DNA of 64,000 bases from Colwellia sp. Arc7-D. Lineage in GTDB: Bacteria > Pseudomonadota > Gammaproteobacteria > Enterobacterales > Alteromonadaceae. Position 1 is the first letter of the stretch, and each line of letters starts with the position of its first letter. This document shows positions 58,138-64,000 of this stretch, piece by piece. The notes under the pieces were generated by a model. It had not been told where the DNA came from. It made no database searches and was given only the letters and a program-made list of their open reading frames with translations. Location: NCBI RefSeq assembly GCF_003061515.1, contig NZ_CP028924.1, forward strand, positions 1,860,001 to 1,924,000. Reading direction: 5' to 3'. The position numbers and the translations under genes were made by a program.

Positions 58138-59052
58138 ATGACAACAAACTGGAGCAGCGCGAGCTATAAATTGAGCAAACAAGGCCAAGCCTATGTCTTA
58201 GTGACATTGGTTGGTGTTTCAGGATCAACACCAAGAAATAGTGGTACAAAAATGGTCATCAGCAGTAACGACATTTTTGACACTATTGGCGGTGGTCACC
58301 TTGAGCATAAGGCGATTAAACAAGCGAAAAAAATGTTGCTCAGTGGTAAAAGTTGCCAGCATATCGAACATTTTCAACTGGGCAGTAATTTAGGTCAATG
58401 TTGTGGTGGTAATACAACCGTGTTGTTTGAATGCTTTGCAACAACCGGTGTTAATATCATGTTGTTTGGCGCTGGCCATGTAGGTAAAGCTTTAGTGCCA
58501 TTGTTAGCGCAACTGCCGTGTAAAGTAACTTGGGTAGATAGCCGAGAAGCAGAGTTTCCTGTTAATGCTGAGCAATATGATAATGTTCTTAAAGTCGTCA
58601 GTGACGCGCCAGAGCTTGAAGTAGCGAGCATGCCAGAAAATAGCTATTTTATTGTCATGACACATAATCACCAAATGGATTTTGAAATATCACAGGCAAT
58701 TTTAAAGCGTGCTGATTTTCATTATTTAGGGCTAATCGCTTCCGATACCAAATGGCGCAGATTCAAACAACGTTATAAACACCGAGATATAGATGAAAAC
58801 CAAGTTGCAAGAATGAATTGCCCGATAGGGTTATCTCAAGTTGGCGGTAAATTACCGATGGAAGTCGCCATTTCTGTTTCAGCTGAAATTATTAATATTT
58901 ACCAAGCTGAACAAACAAAAGTAGCGCAATTAGATGAAATACTTGAACAATCAGAAGAGCATAGCTCAACAACGCCAGTGAACAAAAAACGCCCTAAATC
59001 GCAGCAAGGTATTCATTGGCAAGAACTTAAGCAATTACTTAACACTGACTAG
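58138..59052 (+). CDS. xdhC: Xanthine dehydrogenase accessory protein XdhC
   Basis: 304 residues. Binds Mo-cofactor and sulfurates and inserts it into XdhB. VTLVGVSGSTPRNSGTKMVI, GGGHLEHKAI, then a Rossmann region VNIMLFGAGHVGKALVPLL and GLIASDTKWRRFKQR. A charged tail follows. Third gene of the xdhABC operon. Confidence 0.94.
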   Translation: MTTNWSSASYKLSKQGQAYVLVTLVGVSGSTPRNSGTKMVISSNDIFDTIGGGHLEHKAIKQAKKMLLSGKSCQHIEHFQLGSNLGQCCGGNTTVLFECFATTGVNIMLFGAGHVGKALVPLLAQLPCKVTWVDSREAEFPVNAEQYDNVLKVVSDAPELEVASMPENSYFIVMTHNHQMDFEISQAILKRADFHYLGLIASDTKWRRFKQRYKHRDIDENQVARMNCPIGLSQVGGKLPMEVAISVSAEIINIYQAEQTKVAQLDEILEQSEEHSSTTPVNKKRPKSQQGIHWQELKQLLNTD

Positions 59053-59348
59053 CATTTAATTTATCTAACATTTTATTTAACTAACAAAGGCTATCAGGTG
59101 CTTGGTTAGTCGTAGCCGGTGATTTGCATGAAAGCGTATAAAACCGTTCTACAATGTGAAATACCTTTACGTTAGAAAGTGTCAGTAAAGAGAGTAATAT
59201 ACTTACTCTCAATAAAATAAATAAATAACAAAATAAATAATAAAACAAGTGATAGCTATGCTTTTATTAGTAGCATTTAGCTTGTATGTCTTACTTTAGT
59301 CAATCATTGCATGACAAAGAAACAAACCAGTTAATAACAGGAAATAAG

Positions 59349-59849
59349 ATGAATTTAGCACAATTAAATGAATTAACTATCGATGAAGCCACACACACCT
59401 TTATGCAATGTTGTACATCTGCAGCTTGGGTAGAAAAAATGGTTCAGGCGCGTCCTTTTGCAGATAAAAAAGATTTAGAAACTAAAGCAGATATAGCGTG
59501 GCAAGGACTTGCTGAAGCAGACTATTTAGAAGCATTTGAAGGTCACCCACAAATTGGCAACGTTGATACGTTAAGAGCAAAGTATGCCAATACCAAAGAA
59601 CTTGCCAGTGGTGAACAAAGCTCAGTCAGTGAAGCAACCGAGCAAGTGATTGAATCGCTAGCTCAAGGTAACGCAGATTATTTAGAAAAGTTTGGTTTTA
59701 TATTTATTGTTTGTGCAACAGGTAAAAGCGCGGCACAAATGGTGGCATTATTACAAGCGCGTTTGCCAAACGATAAAGTAACCGAACTGACTAATGCGGC
59801 TGAAGAACAACGCAAAATATTTCACTTACGTTTAGAGAAATTAATATGA
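59349..59849 (+). CDS. uraD: OHCU decarboxylase
   Basis: Converts 2-oxo-4-hydroxy-4-carboxy-5-ureidoimidazoline to S-allantoin. 166 residues from the ATG at 59349, which has AGGA six bases before it; an upstream ATG at 59286 would add 21 residues not usual in the family. Catalytic His in EAFEGHPQIGN and the SxxE region and FIFIVCATGKSA are present. Its stop overlaps uraH copy 2 (ATGA). Confidence 0.92.
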   Translation: MNLAQLNELTIDEATHTFMQCCTSAAWVEKMVQARPFADKKDLETKADIAWQGLAEADYLEAFEGHPQIGNVDTLRAKYANTKELASGEQSSVSEATEQVIESLAQGNADYLEKFGFIFIVCATGKSAAQMVALLQARLPNDKVTELTNAAEEQRKIFHLRLEKLI

Positions 59850-60187
59850 GCCAAATAACCACTCATGTACTCGACACTACTCGCGGTTTACCTGCGCAAA
59901 ACTTACCCATTACTTTATTTGTTCAAACCAATGATGGTTGGAATGAGTTAGCGTGCGGTTTAACTAACGCCGATGGCCGAATTGCTGGTTTATTAGCTGA
60001 CGATTTAGTGCTTGGTGCAGGAATTTATCGTATGCACTTTTCAACTAAACCGTATTTTTTGGCCAATAAAGAGCAAGGTTTTTATCCTTATGTTGATATC
60101 GTTTTTGAGCTAGATGGCAGTGCAAGTCATTATCATATTCCGTTGTTATTAACGGCGTTTGGTTACTCAACATATCGTGGTAGCTAA
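59846..60187 (+). CDS. uraH: 5-hydroxyisourate hydrolase (copy 2)
   Basis: 113 residues with THVLDTTRGLPA, NADGRIAGLL, and the C-terminal HYHIPLLLTAFGYSTYRGS. Complete active site. Translationally coupled to uraD, the classic order, so this copy is likely the one in the main pathway; copy 1 is at 49859. The two are only moderately alike. Confidence 0.94.
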   Translation: MSQITTHVLDTTRGLPAQNLPITLFVQTNDGWNELACGLTNADGRIAGLLADDLVLGAGIYRMHFSTKPYFLANKEQGFYPYVDIVFELDGSASHYHIPLLLTAFGYSTYRGS

Positions 60188-60209
60188 TAAAGTTAAGTAG
60201 GTAACTATT

Positions 60210-60716
60210 ATGTCAAACAACATACAAGTCGTTACGCCAAAGCCTTTAACACGCGAAGCTTTTAGTGCTTTTGGTGATGTTATTGAAGCTGATGCTGGCG
60301 CTAAAATAATCGAAATTAACGATGGCTTTACTCAGCGTTATCATGATCTCGCTAAGGTTGATGTCAGTGATAATGCAGGACACGCAATCATCAACATATT
60401 TCGCTCTACACCGCTAGCACAACCGATTGCCGTTAAAATGATGGAACGTCATCCACACGGCAGCCAAGCATTCATACCTATGGGCCAAAATCCATACCTA
60501 GTGGTAGTAGCTCCCGCAGGAGAATTTGACGTAAATAAGTTGGAAATTTTCATCGCAAATTCTGACCAAGGCGTTAACTATCATAAAGGCACTTGGCATC
60601 ATTTCTGTTTAGCACTGGGAGGCGAAAGTGACTTTTTAGTGGTAGATCGCGGAGGTGAAGGTGATAACTGTGACGTGCTGGAATTAGATGGCTCTATCGT
60701 TATTACAGAAAGTTAA
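60210..60716 (+). CDS. allA: Ureidoglycolate lyase
   Basis: Splits ureidoglycolate into glyoxylate and urea. 168 residues. FSAFGDVIEADAGAKIIEINDGFTQRYHDLA, MMERHPHGSQAFIPMGQNPYLVVVAP and NYHKGTWHHFCLALGG are the AllA cupin motifs. It follows uraH copy 2 by 22 bases. Confidence 0.93.
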   Translation: MSNNIQVVTPKPLTREAFSAFGDVIEADAGAKIIEINDGFTQRYHDLAKVDVSDNAGHAIINIFRSTPLAQPIAVKMMERHPHGSQAFIPMGQNPYLVVVAPAGEFDVNKLEIFIANSDQGVNYHKGTWHHFCLALGGESDFLVVDRGGEGDNCDVLELDGSIVITES

Positions 60717-60761
60717 TAACGTCGGACTCCTAATCAACAGTTATCGGTATTAAAAGCTTAA

Positions 60762-60781
60762 AGTCAATTTTCACATTGACT
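60762..60781 (+). promoter_or_regulatory. Inverted repeat AGTCAAT-N6-ATTGACT before guaD
   Basis: Perfect 7-base arms at 60762-60768 and 60775-60781, 57 bases before the guaD start. Candidate operator in the gap between allA and guaD. Confidence 0.5.
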
Positions 60782-60838
60782 GATAAATATAAACACTCGT
60801 TATAAAAAACAATAAATAAATCAGAAGGTAATAAATTA

Positions 60839-62125
60839 ATGTTGAAAGTATATCGTGGAGAGTTACTGCATTTTTTGGCTGATCCTGCCAAAGTAGCTCT
60901 ACAAGACAGTTATCAATATATTGAAGATGGGCTCCTCATCATTAAAGATGGGCTTGTTGAACAAGTTGGCGAAGCTAAAACGTTACTTAACACACTAGAT
61001 ACAAGTGTTGAGGTTGTTCATTACGAAAATGGTTTAATGATGCCAGGCTTTATTGATACTCATGTGCATTATCCACAAACAGAAATGATCGCGTCATACG
61101 GCGAACAACTGCTTGAGTGGTTAGAAAACTATACTTTCCCATTTGAACGTCAATTTTCAGATCTTGAACACGGTAAAAAAGTCGCAGAGTTCTTTTTAAC
61201 ACAATTACTTGAGGCCGGTACAACAACCGCCTTAGTTTTTGGTACCGTACATAAAGAATCAGTAGAAGCCTTTTTCACCATTGCTCAACAGAAAAAATTA
61301 CGCATGATTTGTGGCAAAGTGTTAATGGATCAAAATTGTCCTGATTACTTATCTGACACAGCACAAAGTGGTTATGATGACAGTAAAGCATTAATTGAGA
61401 AATGGCATAATACTGACCGTTTGCAATATGCTATTACACCGCGATTTGCACCTACCTGTTCAACCGAGCAATTAAACAAAGCAGGGCAGTTATTAGCAGA
61501 ACACCCAAGTGTTTATTTGCATACCCATTTAAGTGAAAACAAAGCTGAAATTGCTTGGGTAGAAGAACTATTTCCAGATAGCGACGGTTATTTAGATGTA
61601 TACGATAAAAGTAACTTGCTCAGCCGACGTAGTGTATTTGCTCATGGCGTACATTTGCATGACAGCGAATGCCAGCGTTTAAGTGAAACTGACTCTGCTA
61701 TTGCTTTTTGTCCTAGCTCAAACCTATTTTTAGGTAGTGGCTTGTTTAACCTTAAGCAGGCAGAAAAGTTTGATGTTAACGTGGGTTTGGGTAGCGATAT
61801 CGGTGCTGGTACAACGTTCTCGATGTTAAGTACGATAAACGAAGGTTATAAAACACAACAACTTCGCGGCGATAAACTTAGTCCATTTAAATCACTATTT
61901 TTAGCTACATTAGGTGGAGCTATAGCTTTAGATCTTGAAGGTACTATAGGTAATTTTGTTAAAGGCGCAGAAGCCGATTTCATTGTGTTGGATTATAACG
62001 CAACGCCTTTAATGGATAGACGTATGCAACATTGCAAAACACTTTCAGAAAAACTTTTTATACTAAGCATGTTAGGCGATGAACGCCATGTTAAAGCAAC
62101 TCATATAATGGGTGAGCGGGTTTAA
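60839..62125 (+). CDS. guaD: Guanine deaminase
   Basis: Deaminates guanine to xanthine, the input of the pathway. 428 residues, amidohydrolase fold: zinc site GFIDTHVHYPQTEMIASYGEQLLEWLENYTFP (H75, H77), LHTHLSENKAEIAWV, FAHGVHLHDSE, FCPSSNLFLGSGLFNL, and the Asp in LGSDIGAGTTFSML. Complete. Confidence 0.96.
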   Translation: MLKVYRGELLHFLADPAKVALQDSYQYIEDGLLIIKDGLVEQVGEAKTLLNTLDTSVEVVHYENGLMMPGFIDTHVHYPQTEMIASYGEQLLEWLENYTFPFERQFSDLEHGKKVAEFFLTQLLEAGTTTALVFGTVHKESVEAFFTIAQQKKLRMICGKVLMDQNCPDYLSDTAQSGYDDSKALIEKWHNTDRLQYAITPRFAPTCSTEQLNKAGQLLAEHPSVYLHTHLSENKAEIAWVEELFPDSDGYLDVYDKSNLLSRRSVFAHGVHLHDSECQRLSETDSAIAFCPSSNLFLGSGLFNLKQAEKFDVNVGLGSDIGAGTTFSMLSTINEGYKTQQLRGDKLSPFKSLFLATLGGAIALDLEGTIGNFVKGAEADFIVLDYNATPLMDRRMQHCKTLSEKLFILSMLGDERHVKATHIMGERV

Positions 62126-62173
62126 AAAATACAATAATAATAAAACAACAGATTTTGAACACTAAGGAATTTT

Positions 62174-63364
62174 ATGGACCCGTATATTAATGAATGGCTC
62201 AATTTAGTCATTCGATTTGCACATCTTATTACAGGTATTGCTTGGATCGGCGCATCTTTTTATTTTGTTTGGTTAGACAATCATTTAGAAACACCACCAC
62301 AAGAAAAAGCTGACAAAGGTATTGGTGGTGATTTGTGGGCCATACACGGTGGTGGTTTTTATGAAGTGGCGAAATATAAATTAGCACCACCAAAAATTCC
62401 TGAGACATTACATTGGTTTAAATGGGAAGCTTACACCACTTGGATCACAGGTTTTCTATTATTAACGCTTATGTTCTATGTTGGCGCTGAATCATATTTA
62501 ATTGATAAACGTGTTGCTGACTTATCACAAGTGCAAGCCATCTTGTTAGGTGTTGGTTCTATTGTGGTCGGCGTAGGTATTTACGAATTTTTAGTTAGAA
62601 CTAAGCTAAGAAATCATGGCCTTATTTTAGGTTTGATCCTGCTTGTTGTAGCAACGGCATTATCGTATGGGTTAACGCAAATATTCAGTGCACGTGGTGC
62701 TTACATGCATATGGGCGCTATTATTGGCACCATTATGGCCGGCAATGTGTTTTTCGGTATTATGCCGTCGCAACGTGCTTTAGTTAAAGCCGTAGAAGAA
62801 GGTAAAGCACCTGATCCTGCTTATGGTTTAAATGCCAAAGTGCGTTCAACACATAACACTTACACCACCTTGCCCATTATTTTTATTATGATCTCAAATC
62901 ATTACCCAATGACCTTTAACCATAGTGCTAACTGGTTAGTGTTAATGGTGATTATATTGATCACAGCGGCGGTTCGACAATATTTTGTTTTACGACACTT
63001 TGGTAAACAAAAGCCTGTAATTTTGGTTGCTTCGGTTGTTGCGACCGTTGTGTTAGCTGTAGCTATTGCACCGCGCTCAGTTGAGTTAAGCGCAGCGCAA
63101 CAGCAACAAGTGGTGACTAATGGTGAGGTTACGCAAATAATTGAGCAACGTTGTGGCACTTGCCATGCAGAAACCCCGACCGATGACATTTTTACCATTG
63201 CGCCAGCGGGTATTGTGTTTTCTGATATTGATACCATTAAACAATGGGGTCCACGTATTCAAGCACGCGTGATTGATGCCAAAGATATGCCATTTATGAA
63301 TAAAACCGCGATGACAGATGACGAGCGTATGCGTTTAGCCATTTGGCTTGCGAACTCAAAATAA
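62174..63364 (+). CDS. puuD: Membrane urate oxidase PuuD with cytochrome c (copy 2)
   Basis: 396 residues, same layout as copy 1 (42355) with identical core motifs ITGIAWIGASFYFVWLDN, GGDLWAIHGGGFYEVAKYKL, KWEAYTTWITGFLL, and a C-terminal haem site CGTCH (C327, C330, H331). Adjacent to guaD with 48 bases between, probably co-transcribed. The presence of two copies 19 kb apart is unusual. Confidence 0.92.
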   Translation: MDPYINEWLNLVIRFAHLITGIAWIGASFYFVWLDNHLETPPQEKADKGIGGDLWAIHGGGFYEVAKYKLAPPKIPETLHWFKWEAYTTWITGFLLLTLMFYVGAESYLIDKRVADLSQVQAILLGVGSIVVGVGIYEFLVRTKLRNHGLILGLILLVVATALSYGLTQIFSARGAYMHMGAIIGTIMAGNVFFGIMPSQRALVKAVEEGKAPDPAYGLNAKVRSTHNTYTTLPIIFIMISNHYPMTFNHSANWLVLMVIILITAAVRQYFVLRHFGKQKPVILVASVVATVVLAVAIAPRSVELSAAQQQQVVTNGEVTQIIEQRCGTCHAETPTDDIFTIAPAGIVFSDIDTIKQWGPRIQARVIDAKDMPFMNKTAMTDDERMRLAIWLANSK

Positions 63365-63369
63365 CAACT

Positions 63370-63396
63370 CGCTAGGATTTTCTTAAAACCTAGGCG
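63370..63396 (+). terminator. Hairpin after puuD copy 2
   Basis: Stem CGCTAGG...CCTAGGCG with one bulge and an inner TTTT/AAAA pair, 6 bases after the puuD stop. Confidence 0.5.
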
Positions 63397-63477
63397 AAAA
63401 TTGATCAACAAATGGCAGCTAGTATCCTAAATTTTTAGTGATATTATCTGCCTTTTTTATCTTAGAGGCTTAGTTAA

Positions 63478-63499
63478 GTTTAAGTTAGGTTTAAGTTAG
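63478..63499. repeat. Tandem repeat, 2 x 11 bases
   Basis: Two perfect copies of GTTTAAGTTAG in tandem, followed by a partial third (GCTTAG). A similar AAACTTAA repeat lies near 41780 after the other RutR-like gene, in the opposite sense. Confidence 0.7.
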
Positions 63500-63678
63500 G
63501 CTTAGCGCTCCACTCGTGTTAAAACTAACTGTTTTTTGATATTATTTTTGGATACTTATTTTTGACAGTATTTTTTGATAATAATAAGCAAAAATAAGTG
63601 GCATTATTGTCGCTAAGTATCTGTATATTTAACTAACGTGTAAATACCGCTAATGTTGACGTTGTAATAGGAATTTAA

Positions 63679-64000
63679 GTGAGTAAAGAAAAAGTAGTTG
63701 AAGGGACAATCCGACAAAAAAATAAAGCCATAATATTAGAAGCAGCAAAGAAAGAGTTTGTTACTTATGGTTTTAAAGGGGCATCGATAAAACGCATTGC
63801 TGAACGCGCTAATATTGCTCGTGCCAACATTCACTACTATTTTGCTGACAAAACTGATTTATACCAACAGTTATTGAGTGATATTATCGCGGTATGGAAT
63901 AAAGATTACGACACACTAACTTTGGCTAACGAACCCAAAAAAGTGCTTAGTGCTTATATTCGAGCGAAGGTCATGCACTCTAAAAATGATCCAGATGCAT
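63679..64000 (+). CDS. TetR-family regulator, RutR-like (copy 2, 3' end cut off)
   Basis: 107 codons visible from a GTG at 63679 with TAGGA upstream; it runs off the window. HTH EFVTYGFKGASIKRIAERANIARANIHYYFADKTDLYQQLL closely matches copy 1 at 41098, and the segment IRAKVMHSKNDPDA follows the RutR pattern. It may control genes to the right, or the guaD-puuD group. Confidence 0.85.
   Translation, partial: MSKEKVVEGTIRQKNKAIILEAAKKEFVTYGFKGASIKRIAERANIARANIHYYFADKTDLYQQLLSDIIAVWNKDYDTLTLANEPKKVLSAYIRAKVMHSKNDPDA

Larger units (their letters stand above)
63365..63678. other. Intergenic region before the second RutR-like gene
   Basis: About 310 bases. A hairpin with a CTAGG/CCTAG stem (63370-63396) just after puuD is a likely terminator. 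Then a 2 x 11-base repeat at 63478. No gene seen. Confidence 0.5.

Overview
The window is a 64 kb stretch of AT-rich gammaproteobacterial chromosome. Gene content (TamA/TamB, a CHASE-GGDEF-EAL signalling block, M36 peptidase, RimK cassette, xanthine/urate catabolism with a cytochrome-c-tailed PuuD urate oxidase) and codon use suggest a marine Alteromonadales species of the Colwellia/Thalassotalea type. That placement is an inference from protein character; no rRNA or other marker lies in the window. I saw no rRNA, tRNA, CRISPR array, insertion sequence or prophage.

Left part (1-13 kb) is envelope and ion homeostasis. It holds a truncated mgtE divergent from a corA-like gene, a CPA2 antiporter, the tamA-tamB pair with a small coiled-coil membrane protein, a universal stress protein, and a DUF432 gene paired with an MscS channel.

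Middle-left (13-28 kb) holds two c-di-GMP loci on the minus strand. The first is CHASE histidine kinase, single-domain response regulator and REC-GGDEF-EAL. The second is a periplasmic cupredoxin-like protein, a membrane GGDEF-EAL protein, a DUF3034 outer-membrane barrel and a lipoprotein truncated haemoglobin, with overlapping genes. Next come an MlaC-like protein, an MscS gene that seems to need an AUU start, a third MscS, and a compact rimK - aspartoacylase-like - rimB-like cassette with a divergent LysR gene.

Middle (28-38 kb) has a type II NADH dehydrogenase, a LysR gene divergent from glutathione-dependent formaldehyde dehydrogenase, an S-formylglutathione hydrolase gene broken by a 1-base shift in a G run, a 48-residue membrane peptide, a large secreted M36 metallopeptidase, and a DUF1428 gene.

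Right part (38-64 kb) is a purine-degradation island. Guanine deaminase (guaD) makes xanthine and xanthine dehydrogenase (xdhA-xdhB, with xdhC) makes urate. Two PuuD paralogues oxidise urate, two HIU hydrolases and OHCU decarboxylase give allantoin, and PuuE gives allantoate. AllE and AllA complete the route to glyoxylate, and malate synthase G plus malic enzyme carry glyoxylate through malate to pyruvate. A Tsx-like porin and an NCS2 permease handle uptake. GntR, two RutR-like TetR proteins and a PecS/HucR-like MarR are candidate regulators. No enzyme for the allantoate step is visible. Related palindromes precede puuD and the uraH/glcB divergent promoter, and a separate tandem palindrome precedes the malic enzyme gene.
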